Source: an uncultured Eubacteriales bacterium
GTDB lineage: Bacteria; Bacillota; Clostridia; Oscillospirales; UBA644
DNA: 64,000 nt
Assembly: GCA_934438175.1 (NCBI GenBank)
Contig: CAKSBH010000005.1
Span: 1-64,000, forward strand
Direction: 5' to 3'
Shown here: positions 31,852-42,770 of the stretch, piece by piece
How the letters are laid out: each line of letters opens with the position of its first letter
Numbering within the stretch: the stretch's first letter is position 1
Made by a program: the position numbers and the translations under genes
Notes under the pieces: model-generated
The model's input: the letters and a program-made list of their open reading frames with translations, nothing else
What the model was told of the DNA's origin: nothing
Databases searched by the model: none

Positions 31852-31881
31852 ATCATACACGATTTTCCCTGCTTTTGTCAA
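31852..31881 (-). promoter_or_regulatory. SigA-type promoter of lepA-hemW
   Basis: Minus-strand TTGACA (31876-31881), 18 bp, TATGAT (31852-31857), about 35 nt upstream of lepA. Confidence 0.75.
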
Positions 31882-32016
31882 GTATCTGCCATCAAACAGA
31901 AGCGACACGCACCCCGTTTCCGCAAACAGACATTCTCACAGATCAAAGCCCGGCACGTCTTTCCGGAAAGATCCGGATTACACCCGTCCGACCGCGGCGG
32001 AACTGCGGATTTGCCC

Positions 32017-32045
32017 TTGACAGTTCTATCGGTTTATGTTAAAAT
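32017..32045 (+). promoter_or_regulatory. SigA-type promoter of the toroid protein-esterase-guaA operon
   Basis: TTGACA (32017-32022), 17 bp, TAAAAT (32040-32045). The transcription start falls near 32052, so the gene start must be ATG 32086 and not an in-frame ATG at 32053. Confidence 0.8.
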
Positions 32046-32085
32046 AAAGAGTATGAATTTCTGTTACTATATGGAGATGCCTTTT

Positions 32086-33141
32086 ATGAAATTTCCCCGC
32101 CTTGTCGCCGTCCTGCTTTCCGTTCTTCTCCTGCTTTCCGCTGTTTCCGTCCCCGCATATGCGGATACGCTGAACGCGCAGCAGGAGATCGACAGCATCT
32201 GCGAACACTACCAGAAAAATCTGAAGGAAATCACAACGGCACAGCAGGTCATTCTGTTTGGCTCGGTCGGAGCGATCCGGGGGAAGAAAATTCCGGATGT
32301 ACGCGTGGATTCGGCATCGGATGAAATCAACGACGCGGCAACGATTCTTGCCCGCCTTGCGTTGGAGACCGATCCCGCAGCGGCATGGGATGACGGAACA
32401 GACCCTCTGACCGATCTTTCGTCGCGGCAGCGGGAAGACGGCTCATTCGGAGATCTGCTTACCACCGTCTATGCGGCAAGCGCCCTGCAGGCGGCTCAGA
32501 TTTTTGTCGGCGAAGAAAAAACCGTATATTCCGCCCAGGGCGTAACCGACTTTCTGCTTGCCCGACAGGAGGAAAACGGTTCGTTCGGCACACTGTACGA
32601 AACCGCACGCACCCTCTCGTACCTTTCCTGTTTCTCTCAGGACAAAAACGTCAAAACGGCAATTACCAAAGCCGTTGAATATCTGCGAGACCAACAGACC
32701 GAGACCGGCGGCTTTGAAGAAAAGGACATCCGTACGCTTTGTGCCGTTATCTGCGCACTGAAGGACACCGAGCAGGATCTGATGACAAGCACATGGCATT
32801 ATATGCCGCAATTGCTTGCCGACTACCGCAACGAGGACGGAACCTACCGGAATCTGCCGGAGGACGAAAAGGTTTTCAGTGATGAAGCCACGATGGCGGC
32901 TTTGGAAGCACTGGATGCCCAATTGTCGGCAAAAAGCGCTTTGAAAAAACTGACAACACACGGTGTTTACCGCATCAACATCTGGAACGGCATCAAAAAC
33001 TTTGTTTATGTTTACGGCGCGTTGGCGCTGTTGGCATTGATTTTCTGGGGTTATATCCTGTTCGGAAAGAAAAAGACCGTGGATGCACCCGCAGAAGAAA
33101 CAGGAGAAACGTATGAATCCGAAAACCATCCCGATTTATAA
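32086..33141 (+). CDS. secreted/membrane alpha/alpha-toroid (terpene cyclase-like fold) protein
   Basis: A 351-residue protein with a signal peptide (1-26, 'LLSVLLLLSAVSVPAYA'), a helical middle and one membrane segment near the C-terminus (about 305-325, 'FVYVYGALALLALIFWGYIL'). Three repeats of the type 'REDGSFGD', 'QEENGSFGTLYETARTLSYL' and 'QTETGGFEEKDIRTLCAVI' (about 125-225) match the prenyltransferase/squalene-oxidase alpha/alpha barrel repeat. The catalytic DxDD or zinc sites of real cyclases or transferases are not apparent, so it is likely a binding or structural domain displayed outside the membrane. GGAG lies 9 nt before the ATG. Function unknown. Overlaps the esterase gene by 29 nt. 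Confidence 0.7.
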   Translation: MKFPRLVAVLLSVLLLLSAVSVPAYADTLNAQQEIDSICEHYQKNLKEITTAQQVILFGSVGAIRGKKIPDVRVDSASDEINDAATILARLALETDPAAAWDDGTDPLTDLSSRQREDGSFGDLLTTVYAASALQAAQIFVGEEKTVYSAQGVTDFLLARQEENGSFGTLYETARTLSYLSCFSQDKNVKTAITKAVEYLRDQQTETGGFEEKDIRTLCAVICALKDTEQDLMTSTWHYMPQLLADYRNEDGTYRNLPEDEKVFSDEATMAALEALDAQLSAKSALKKLTTHGVYRINIWNGIKNFVYVYGALALLALIFWGYILFGKKKTVDAPAEETGETYESENHPDL

Positions 33142-33894
33142 TCCCGGCAGTGCTCCGGATTTTGCTCCGTCCTACGGGCAGCCGGAGCCGTATCTGACCC
33201 CCTTCCTGCTGCCGGGAGCCGGAAACATCTGCGTCATGGTCTGTCCGGGCGGCGGTTACATCGCCCGTTGCGAATCTTACGAAGGAACCGAGATCTGCGA
33301 ATGGCTGAACCGCATCGGCATCAGCGCCTTTATGCTCTCTTACCGTGTGGCCCCCTACCGTCAGCCGGTTCCGCAAAACGATCTGTCCGATGCCATCCGC
33401 CTGATCCGTGCAAACAGTTCGGAATACGGCATTGATCCGCATCGGATCGGAGTGCTCGGATTCTCCGCCGGAGGACATCTCGCGGCATCCGTTCTGACCC
33501 ACCCGGAACGCTTTGAGCGACCGGATTTCGGCATTCTCTGTTATGCCGTCATCAGCATGAGCTCCGACATCACGCACGAAGGAACCCGGCAAGCCCTGTT
33601 GGGAGAGAGAGCCGGCGACGAAGCTCTGCGCGACTATTATTCCGCCGAAAAAAATGTTACGGATCAGACGCCTCCCTGCTTTGTCTGGCACACGCGGACA
33701 GATGAAATGGTGTCGTACCAGAACGCCGTGCGTTTTGCCGAAGCCATGAAACAGACGGGCAGAAGCTGTGAACTGCATCTGTATCCGGAAGGCCGGCATG
33801 GACTCGGACTTGCTCAGAATACACCCGGCGCCTGTGAATGGCCCGCGTGCTGTAAAAATTGGATTTTCAACATCGGAAAGGAAGAACCCTCAAC

Positions 33895-33898
<4 letters not shown>
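33113..33898 (+). CDS. alpha/beta hydrolase (esterase/acetyl-xylan-esterase-like)
   Basis: A 261-residue alpha/beta hydrolase without a signal peptide. Oxyanion loop 'CPGGGYIARCESYEG' (about 45-59), nucleophile elbow 'LGFSAGGHLAAS' with Ser at about 119, acid Asp in 'WHTRTDEMVSY' (about 200) and His in 'YPEGRHGLGLA' (about 228), so the triad is complete. This resembles BD-FAE/Axe-type esterases of plant-fibre degraders that remove acetyl groups from sugars. AGGAG lies upstream of ATG 33113. The stop overlaps guaA's start (ATGA). Confidence 0.85.
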
Positions 33899-35439
<1,541 letters not shown>

Positions 35440-35444
35440 TATAC

Positions 35445-35494
35445 GTGCCCGAACCCTTCTGGAAACAAAGGGCTTTCGGGTACTTTCTGTTTTG
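35445..35494 (+). terminator. terminator after guaA
   Basis: GTGCCCGAA-CCCTT pairs with AAGGG-c-TTTCGGGTAC around a 9-nt loop, followed by TTTCTGTTTTG. Confidence 0.75.
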
Positions 35495-35586
35495 AACAAA
35501 ACGCCTCGACACACGTTTGGAATACGAAAAGTTGAATTTACAAAGAGACTTGTTGTAAGCAACCTCTGAATGACCAGGAGACATGT

Positions 35587-36906
35587 ATGGCAACTTGGAA
35601 CACCGGGATTACCGGAAATGATACCGCAGAAGATTTATACATGGAATACACGGCAGCTTTCCATCAGTTTCATGTAGAAGAGGCGTTGAAGCGTATCGAC
35701 CACTATGTCCGCACCGAAATGTTTGACGAATCCGACGAAGAGGAATGGTGCAATTACATCTATTCCCTTGCTGATTTCATGTGGAAGAAAGGGATTTTGA
35801 CAGATTCCGTAAAAGAGAAAGCCATCGCAATGATCGACATCGGTTTCGGATTGGGATTGTGGGCAGAGCAGGGGCAGAAAACTTTGGATTCGCGCAAAAA
35901 GAAGCTTGCTGCATTCAAAGAAAAACTGTTATCGGCTCAACCTCCCCAAAAGAAAATCAAACTGAATGCACACAAACGGATTTTCAATGACGGAGATATC
36001 CTTGCCGTTCAATTGCAGACAGCGGGAAAACCCTATACACACCAAGAAGAAAAGCCGGTTTCCGAAGAGGAATTCCATGCTCTTGACGGGAAATACGTGT
36101 TGATGCAATTGGTTCAGTGTTGTGCAGATTGGACTTCCAGCGTTGTGCCGGAGATCAAGGATTATTGGGCTTGTTTCCGCTTGTTTGACGGCATTTATGA
36201 CACCATTCCGGACGACACGGATTCGCTGTCACTGCGAGATGCGTTGATTCATCAGGGGCATAAAATCTGTTCAACCTTTACCTGTGAAAGCAGTATGCTT
36301 CCTTTCAAGCGCAGAAACTACAAAGTGATCGGAAATCGCAAAGATCTGCTCTCGGGCTTCCATGCAAACTCAAATAACTGGATCTCCTGGGGGCTCAACT
36401 CACCCACGTCAAATCCCGACTCGGAAATCGTGGCGGCTATGGGAAACAACGTGATATGCAAAGAGTTTTCCGGTACCGAGGAACGTGTTAAGCATATCTG
36501 CAAATATGCAAACCGATACGGAAGATTTGATTATGCTTTGTCCGAAGAAGAAAATGAAGCAAGGTATATTTCGGAAGAAAAACAGATTGCAGAAAGAATC
36601 AGCAACGCAATTTCCAACGGCGGGAAACGATATGGCATAACCTTCGGCAGAGAAGTCGGAATCGTTACCGTGCAGAATAAGAAGATTGATCATCTTTATA
36701 TCGAGGGGCGGTATCAAGACAATGGTTTCGGAACCCGTCTTCTCGGATATGCGCTGTCAGAAACCGGAAAAGGGGCTTACATCGATGTGCCCGTTTCGAA
36801 TAAATGCTTGCTGCATATCTGCGATCAATTGGGATTGGTGAAAACAGAAGCAAACGAACAAACCGTTCGAATGATGAAGCCAGAACCGCATCACCACCCG
36901 GCATGA
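35587..36906 (+). CDS. DUF4259-like protein with GNAT-like C-terminus, unknown function
   Basis: A 439-residue cytoplasmic protein. The start 'MATWNTGITGNDTAEDLYMEY' resembles DUF4259 ('GTWG.G.F.ND.A.D'), a domain often found in small proteins of unknown or immunity-like function. The middle (about 150-350) is not recognised; it includes a DNA-polymerase-free, enzyme-like segment with several Trp and Cys. Residues about 375-420 'LYIEGRYQDNGFGTRLLGYAL' type sequence and 'IDVPVSNKCLLHICDQLGL' look like the acetyl-CoA-binding half of a GNAT acetyltransferase. Base use looks AT-richer than in neighbouring genes, a hint of recent transfer. AGGAG lies before the ATG. No partner gene is close. Confidence 0.65.
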   Translation: MATWNTGITGNDTAEDLYMEYTAAFHQFHVEEALKRIDHYVRTEMFDESDEEEWCNYIYSLADFMWKKGILTDSVKEKAIAMIDIGFGLGLWAEQGQKTLDSRKKKLAAFKEKLLSAQPPQKKIKLNAHKRIFNDGDILAVQLQTAGKPYTHQEEKPVSEEEFHALDGKYVLMQLVQCCADWTSSVVPEIKDYWACFRLFDGIYDTIPDDTDSLSLRDALIHQGHKICSTFTCESSMLPFKRRNYKVIGNRKDLLSGFHANSNNWISWGLNSPTSNPDSEIVAAMGNNVICKEFSGTEERVKHICKYANRYGRFDYALSEEENEARYISEEKQIAERISNAISNGGKRYGITFGREVGIVTVQNKKIDHLYIEGRYQDNGFGTRLLGYALSETGKGAYIDVPVSNKCLLHICDQLGLVKTEANEQTVRMMKPEPHHHPA

Positions 36907-37048
36907 TTCCGTAAAAGAGTTTGCAACATTCCGGAACATGCTTTTTCGCAAATGAAAAAAAGGGCAGAAAAACGGAATCAAAATTTATGCTCTGAATGGG
37001 ATTCCGGGCAGAAACAAAAAACACGCAAAAAACGAATGGGAGTAAAAA

Positions 37049-37489
37049 ATGATGTTGACTGTACGAAAAATCTTGTCCGGAGACCGGGATCTCTTCCTTG
37101 CCATGAGCCGGGAATTTTACAGGACACCCGGCGTTCTGCACGACATCCCCGATGAATTCCGCATCCGTACGTTTGAAGAATTGACCCGTTCCGACTGCTA
37201 TCTGGACGGACGCTTCCTCCTTCTGAACGGCATGGAAGCCGGATACGCGCTGCTTGCCAAATCCTTTTCCCAGGAATGCGGAGGTCTTGTCGTGTGGGTG
37301 GATGAACTGTATGTACGCCCGGAATTCCAGGGACAGGGGCTGGCGAGTTCTTTTTTCCGCTGGCTGGAACAGAACATCCCCGCCGCGCGTTACCGGCTGG
37401 AAATCGAACCGGACAACACCCGTGCCGAGGCACTTTACCACCGCATGGGGTATACCCATCTCCCCTATGCACAAATGATCAAAGAATAA
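37049..37489 (+). CDS. GNAT family N-acetyltransferase
   Basis: A 146-residue acetyltransferase. The core shows 'GYALLAKSFSQECGGLVVWVDELYVRPEFQGQGLASSFF' type sequence (about 65-103), with the acetyl-CoA pyrophosphate loop Q-G-Q-G-L-A, then 'YRLEIEPDNTRAEALYHRMGYTHLPY' type end (about 112-140). The acceptor is unknown. GGGAG lies 6 nt before the ATG; a second ATG follows directly. Followed by a terminator shared with nadE. Confidence 0.88.
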   Translation: MMLTVRKILSGDRDLFLAMSREFYRTPGVLHDIPDEFRIRTFEELTRSDCYLDGRFLLLNGMEAGYALLAKSFSQECGGLVVWVDELYVRPEFQGQGLASSFFRWLEQNIPAARYRLEIEPDNTRAEALYHRMGYTHLPYAQMIKE

Positions 37490-37541
37490 ACCGCAATCTT
37501 CCTTCACCGAAAACGTTGCAATTTTCTGAAGGTAAAGCAGC

Positions 37542-37579
37542 AAAAAGTCCGTCCCCGAATCATGGAGACGGACTTTTTT
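37542..37579. terminator. bidirectional terminator between the GNAT gene and nadE
   Basis: AAAAAGTCCGTC and GACGGACTTTTTT pair around a 13-nt loop, serving both converging genes. Confidence 0.88.
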
Positions 37580-37587
37580 GTTCGGAT

Positions 37588-39156
37588 TTACAGGTTTGCG
37601 AAATCGAAATCCACGTCGGCGGGAACGTAAGGAAGTGTGAAACCGATGAGGTTTGCCCCTTCAAAAACCGTGGCACGCTTGAAGCGGCTTGCCTTGTAGC
37701 GGGCAAAGAACGAATCCAGCCAATGTACAATCTCATCCTCGTCGTATTCCTCAAACACCGCCAGCGCATAATGCTTGATATCTTCATAGGAGGCATGACG
37801 CTTGGCAAAGAAGAACAGGTAGAAATCCAGCAACTCGTACGGGCCGATGATGTCCTCCGTCTTCTGTCCGGGCTTCAGTTCCGGGCTGATCGGGGTATCT
37901 ACAATATCCTGCAGAATTCTGCCGACATCGCCGCCCCTTGTAGCGGCAATCCGGGAAATCATTGCACGGAGCAGGGTTTTCGGAACGGTGGCATTGGGAT
38001 TATAGTGTGCGGTGTTGTCACCGCCGAACGTGCAGAAGCCCTGTGCCTCTTCGGACAGATCTCCCGTACCGACCACCAGAGCCGAAAACTGGTTTGCCAT
38101 ATCCAGAAGCACCTGTGTGCGCTCCCGTGCCTGCGCGTTCTCATACACAACCGACGCATCCTCGGGGTTGTGACCGATGGCGGCAAAATGCGTCAGAACA
38201 CTTTCTTTAATATCCACTTCCCGGGCTGTGGTTCCCAGCAGAGCCATCAGTTCCAGAGCGTTGGATTTGGTACGGCCGGAGGTTCCGAAACCGGGCATGG
38301 TAACCGTAATGATATCGGAAACCGGAAGTCCTGCCATCTTCATCGCGGCTTCCGACACCAGCAGTGCCGTTGTGGAATCCAGACCGCCGGACAGGCCGAG
38401 AATCAGCCGCCGGATCCCGGTTCCCACCAGACGCATATACAACGCCTGAACCTGCATTTTGAACAGCTCGTCCAGATATCGGTCGGAATCGTTGTTTCCG
38501 TAATATGGAATGCGGTCCAGACCACGCTTCGGACGTGTGTAGATCAAGCCGGAAACACTTTCACTGTCCGCCTGTGCAAACACGGGCTCCGGCGTATCCT
38601 GGCTTTTGAAATCCAGAATCACACCGTTGTGAAAAACACCCGCAAAGCCCTTGTATACGTGGTCGGCGGAACTTTCACCGAAGCCGCAGTTGGCAACGGC
38701 AATCACGCACTTACGCTGCTTAGACGATTCGGCACAGAATTCAATGATATCATTCTGAATGCACGGATACCCGTCCATCGCCGTCGGAAGAAGCAGGACA
38801 TCCGCGCCCTCTTCCTGCCCGGAAGCGGCGACCATCACCCGCTTGCCTTCCATGGTTATCGCCGGTTTCTGGATGAGTTCCCCATCACGGATAATAATAT
38901 TTTCGTAGCCGGCGACGGCAGTCACCAGACATTTATGCGTTTCCTCCGTATATTCGCACAAACGGTCCAGCGCCTCGTTGGTACGTTCGGCAAAGCCGGC
39001 AAAGTTGACGGCATTGGAACAGGTAGCGCCCGTAAGCGAATAGGCAGGAAACAGATATACATCTGCCTCATTTTCCGTCATCAGACGGATCATTTCTTCG
39101 GCGTTCCGCCCCGGCCTCCCGACCTGTACGGAAAACACACCCGCAAAGATTTTCAT
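37588..39156 (-). CDS. nadE: NAD+ synthase with degenerate glutaminase domain
   Basis: A 522-residue protein whose C-terminal half (about 225-522) is an intact NAD+ synthetase: P-loop 'LGLSGGLDSTTALLVSEAA' (about 252-270), 'PGFGTSGRTKSNA' and 'VVGTGDLSEEAQGFCTFGGD' type sequence. It amidates deamido-NAD. The N-terminal nitrilase-like domain is shortened to about 220 residues. The usual catalytic Glu motif 'FPELxLTGY' reads 'FPAYSLTGA' here. The stretches that hold the catalytic Lys and Cys seem to be missing; the frame passes directly from 'ITMEGKRVMVA' to 'GADVLLLPTA'. So it is probably ammonia-dependent or fed by another amidotransferase. Start is ATG 39156 with GGGAGG upstream. Confidence 0.9.
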   Translation of the reverse strand: MKIFAGVFSVQVGRPGRNAEEMIRLMTENEADVYLFPAYSLTGATCSNAVNFAGFAERTNEALDRLCEYTEETHKCLVTAVAGYENIIIRDGELIQKPAITMEGKRVMVAASGQEEGADVLLLPTAMDGYPCIQNDIIEFCAESSKQRKCVIAVANCGFGESSADHVYKGFAGVFHNGVILDFKSQDTPEPVFAQADSESVSGLIYTRPKRGLDRIPYYGNNDSDRYLDELFKMQVQALYMRLVGTGIRRLILGLSGGLDSTTALLVSEAAMKMAGLPVSDIITVTMPGFGTSGRTKSNALELMALLGTTAREVDIKESVLTHFAAIGHNPEDASVVYENAQARERTQVLLDMANQFSALVVGTGDLSEEAQGFCTFGGDNTAHYNPNATVPKTLLRAMISRIAATRGGDVGRILQDIVDTPISPELKPGQKTEDIIGPYELLDFYLFFFAKRHASYEDIKHYALAVFEEYDEDEIVHWLDSFFARYKASRFKRATVFEGANLIGFTLPYVPADVDFDFANL

Positions 39157-39192
39157 CAGCAATTCCTCCCTCGGAAATTTCCTTTGTTTTTT

Positions 39193-39221
39193 ATTGTAGC
39201 ACGAACGTTTTTTCCTGTCAA
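39193..39221 (-). promoter_or_regulatory. SigA-type promoter of nadE
   Basis: Minus-strand TTGACA (39216-39221), 17 bp, TACAAT (39193-39198), about 37 nt upstream of the nadE start. It lets nadE be expressed apart from addBA upstream. Confidence 0.82.
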
Positions 39222-39317
39222 GATTTTCTTTTTCGATATTCGGCCTGTCTTTTATTTTTTTTACATAAGCCCGAAAGCAACGGGAGAGAGCTTTGGAAAA
39301 ATCCGGATTTTCCCGGC

Positions 39318-42300
39318 TCACTCCAGCGGCACTTCCACATCCCTGCCCAAATAAAAGGACCACAGAACCGCGCGGGTCACCGGCTTGCCAAGCAATTTCC
39401 GTGCCGCATAAACATACAGGCGAACCTGCTCACCATAGCGGGCAAGAAGTCCGTCGGCATCCAGACGGTCGGATTTATAATCCAGCACCGTCACATGGTC
39501 ATCCCACTCGTACAGGGCATCCATCGCACCCTGCAACAGAATCTCTCCAACCGCATCCGTGCGGTAGACGGAGGCAGGAATCAAGGTGAAAAAACGCTGT
39601 TCCCGCCGCACACGCTTTGCCGTAGACAGATCGGTGTACAGCCGGCTTCCGGTCAGTGCCCGGATGTCGCTTTCCCTCACGGATGCCGCTTCGTCCTCGG
39701 TCAGAATTCCTTCCCGCACCAGACGCTGCCGTTCTTCTCCCACATCCCGGGTCAGATCTGCCCGCTCGCAGAACCGATGAATCGCCGTTCCCCGCCGCGC
39801 TGCCGTTATGGTATCCCCGGTCAGAAACGCCGGTGGCTCCGGCATGGAATCGTCTTCCTGACGGAAAAATCCGTCTTCTTCCTGCAAGTCCGTCAGCCCG
39901 GTTACGGAAAGCCCAGCCGGAATATCGGAAAGAGGATTGGGATACGCAAAGAAGAACCGACGTTTCAGTTCTTCCTGCGCAAGACCGAGCGTGGGAAGTT
40001 CCGGAACCGATTCCGGCTCTTCACAATCCACAGGCAAAACAGGGTCTTCCTCATTCACCAAAAACCGGGACGCCATCGGTGCGCGCCCGATATGTTCTCC
40101 GTTCCATTCCGAAAATGCCGGATGCCGCGTCAACGCCGCAAACAAAAGCCCTTTGTCTCGGGCAGTCTCCGCAAAGCGAAGCGGAACCGTCGGCTCTGCC
40201 CCCGCCAAAAACGCCGGAGACAAGGGATTCCGATCCGTTTTCGTCAAACCGGAAACCAGAATCAGCTGTTCCTTCGCCCGTGTCAGTGCCACATACAGCA
40301 CCCGCAGACGCTCCGCTGTATCCCGACGCAGGTTCTTTGCCAAAATGACTTCCCGCATAGCAGTCGTGCGCTCGCTGTCTCCGTCCTCCGTGCGGATCTT
40401 CGTACCGATTCCGAATGAATCGCACGAAACAAAATTTTTTTCTCCCTCTCCTTTTCTCTTCTCATCCAGATTCACCACAAAGCAAACGGGGAATTCCAGC
40501 CCCTTGGAGCCGTGCATCGTCATCAGCCGCACAGCATCCGCCTGCCCGACATCCGCATCGCCCTTTCCTTTTTCCCCCTTGCGTATACGCTCGACTGCCT
40601 GCAGAAAAGGATGCAATCCTCCGCCTTCCGCTTCATCGTATTTGCGGGCAAAAAGATGCAGCTTCATGTAATTTTCCCGGGCTTCCGTACTGCGGCTCTG
40701 CCCTCCGAACCGTTCCCGGAGTTCCATATGCCGGATCAGCTGTGCCGGAGGAAGCGTCGTTGCCAGATCCGCCAATTCCTGCCGGTCCCGCAAAAACGTC
40801 TCCGTTTCCGCATCGGTCTGTGCATAGACCCGTGCCGCCTCAAACAGAGGTCCGACCGGCTTTGCCAGGCGGATCTGCGCCAGCTTTTCCGATGCAAACC
40901 GATATTTCCCGGATGACATCGCACAGAACAGCGCCCGGTCGTTGTAAGGGTTGTCCACAGCGGAAAGAAGCGCGAGCCGTGCCGCTATTTCGGGATCCTC
41001 CGTCCACGCAGTTCCGCCCGGCATCGTGCAGGGAATGCCCATTTTCCGCAATGCCTGCCGGTAAATTTCCATCTTATCTTTTCCTGTGCGCATCAGAACG
41101 GCAATATCACCGTAACGAAGCGGGCGTGTGTGCCCGGAAGATTCGGTTACGACGCAGCCGGAATCCATCCGTTGCCGGATCAACTCCGCCGTCCGCGCCG
41201 CCTGCTCCTCTTTCTCCCCGGATACCATTTCCCAAAACACCGTCGGTTCGAGATCCTCTCCGTACCGGGCGGTTGCCCCGAACACCAGTTTTTGCGTATC
41301 ATCGTAACGGATTCCGCCGAGTTCCGGGGAAAACAGACGGGAAAACACATCGTTCACAAAATCCAGAATTCCCTTACGGCTGCGAAAATTCGCCGAAAGT
41401 TCGATCGTCTCGAATTCCTTCATGCGTCGCAGAAAGTTTGCGGGATTGGCACGGCGGAAGCCGTAAATGCTTTGCTTCACATCCCCCACCGCAAACAGGT
41501 TGTTGCGGGAAATTGCCGTAAAAAACAAATCCTGACGGTCGTTGATATCCTGATATTCATCCAGAAGAATCTCATCGTATCTCTGCCGCAGGGATTCTCC
41601 CGCCTCCGTCAGCACATACGAACCGGTAGACCGGTTGTAATCCTTCACCGTCACTGCCAGCGCACGGGCGGATATTTCGGAAAAGGAATAGGCGTTCCGG
41701 CGCTCATATTCCTCCGTCATGCGCCGCCGGAACTCACGCACCAACGAAAAAAACGCCCGGATCGGCGTACGCAGCCGCTTCAGATCCGATCCGATATTTT
41801 TCAGCACCTTTGCCTGAAACAGAGGGGTTTCAATCAACTTTCTCAGGTCGGCCCGGACAAGTTTCAGCCGCTCCTTCACCACGTTGGGCTCCGCAGGCAA
41901 TTCTCCCGGGTTTTCCGCTTTTTCCGGACTCACCGACTTAAATTGCACAGAAAAATCCGCATTCTCCATTTCCGCACAAAATTCCGGAAGATTCCCCTCG
42001 TGCACCGCCGCGACCAGACGGGAAAGACACGCCTCTTCCCGATCGGCATCCTCGCGGAATTTATTGCCGAGCAATGCCCTCGGAGTATTCCGATACACCG
42101 AGAGAAACGGCAACAGTTTTTCTTCCAGAACAGCGCAAGCTTCCCGCTTCCACACATTTTCCTGCCCGTACAGCGCCTCTTTTTCGTCCAGCCACGCATC
42201 GGCAAACGGAACACTGTCCAGCATTTCTGCAAACGAAAGGACGGTCTCGTTCAGCGTTTTGTTTTCTCCCGCGCCCTCGGTCAGCCACAACAGACGGTCA

Positions 42301-42770
42301 AACCCGTCCGGCAGTTCTTCATACCATTCCTCCAAAAGATCGTCCAGAATTCGCTGCTGACACAGCGACTGTTCCGTTTCGTCCAGAAACCGGAAGTTCG
42401 GAGAAACGCCTGCCTGCCGGAAAAACTCCCGCACGACCTTCGCCTGAAAACTGTCAATGGTGGAAATGGAGGCACTGCTCAGCGCCAGCCGCTCATCCCA
42501 CAGTTTATGCCGTTCCCGCTCATCCCGGGCATGCTCATATGCCTCGGAAAGAACCGAAGCAATGCGCCCCCGCATCTCCGCCGCGGCATCCACACCAAAA
42601 GTCGCCACCAGCATCCGCGAGCATGAAAGTCCGTCATGCAGAATGCGATATTTCACCCGCTCGGAAAGAACCATGGTCTTCCCGCTTCCCGCCGCAGCCG
42701 AAACCAAAAGGTTTCGTCCGCTCTCCGTCACAGCCCGCCGCTGTGCAGGCGTCATATCTTCAATTCTCAT
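39318..42770 (-). CDS. addA: ATP-dependent helicase/nuclease subunit A
   Basis: AddA, 1150 residues, the UvrD-like motor and nuclease of the AddAB complex that resects double-strand breaks and hands DNA to RecA. Helicase motifs: 'SAAAGSGKTMVLSERV' Walker A (about 25-40), 'LLDEYQDIND' Walker B (about 395-405), 'VGDVKQSIYGFRRA' motif III (about 427-440), 'LMTMHGSKGLEFPVCFVV' motif V (about 750-768) and 'LYVALTRAKEQL' motif VI. The RecB-type nuclease at the end has 'GAMDALYEWDDHVTVLDYKSDRL' type sequence (about 1090-1113) with Asp and Lys ligands. Overlaps addB by 11 nt. Confidence 0.96.
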   Translation of the reverse strand: MRIEDMTPAQRRAVTESGRNLLVSAAAGSGKTMVLSERVKYRILHDGLSCSRMLVATFGVDAAAEMRGRIASVLSEAYEHARDERERHKLWDERLALSSASISTIDSFQAKVVREFFRQAGVSPNFRFLDETEQSLCQQRILDDLLEEWYEELPDGFDRLLWLTEGAGENKTLNETVLSFAEMLDSVPFADAWLDEKEALYGQENVWKREACAVLEEKLLPFLSVYRNTPRALLGNKFREDADREEACLSRLVAAVHEGNLPEFCAEMENADFSVQFKSVSPEKAENPGELPAEPNVVKERLKLVRADLRKLIETPLFQAKVLKNIGSDLKRLRTPIRAFFSLVREFRRRMTEEYERRNAYSFSEISARALAVTVKDYNRSTGSYVLTEAGESLRQRYDEILLDEYQDINDRQDLFFTAISRNNLFAVGDVKQSIYGFRRANPANFLRRMKEFETIELSANFRSRKGILDFVNDVFSRLFSPELGGIRYDDTQKLVFGATARYGEDLEPTVFWEMVSGEKEEQAARTAELIRQRMDSGCVVTESSGHTRPLRYGDIAVLMRTGKDKMEIYRQALRKMGIPCTMPGGTAWTEDPEIAARLALLSAVDNPYNDRALFCAMSSGKYRFASEKLAQIRLAKPVGPLFEAARVYAQTDAETETFLRDRQELADLATTLPPAQLIRHMELRERFGGQSRSTEARENYMKLHLFARKYDEAEGGGLHPFLQAVERIRKGEKGKGDADVGQADAVRLMTMHGSKGLEFPVCFVVNLDEKRKGEGEKNFVSCDSFGIGTKIRTEDGDSERTTAMREVILAKNLRRDTAERLRVLYVALTRAKEQLILVSGLTKTDRNPLSPAFLAGAEPTVPLRFAETARDKGLLFAALTRHPAFSEWNGEHIGRAPMASRFLVNEEDPVLPVDCEEPESVPELPTLGLAQEELKRRFFFAYPNPLSDIPAGLSVTGLTDLQEEDGFFRQEDDSMPEPPAFLTGDTITAARRGTAIHRFCERADLTRDVGEERQRLVREGILTEDEAASVRESDIRALTGSRLYTDLSTAKRVRREQRFFTLIPASVYRTDAVGEILLQGAMDALYEWDDHVTVLDYKSDRLDADGLLARYGEQVRLYVYAARKLLGKPVTRAVLWSFYLGRDVEVPLE

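Noticed and set aside
30850..32085. Plus-strand frame extending the toroid protein upstream by over 400 codons
   Set aside because: The upstream part is antisense to lepA, and the promoter at 32017-32045 places the transcription start after it.
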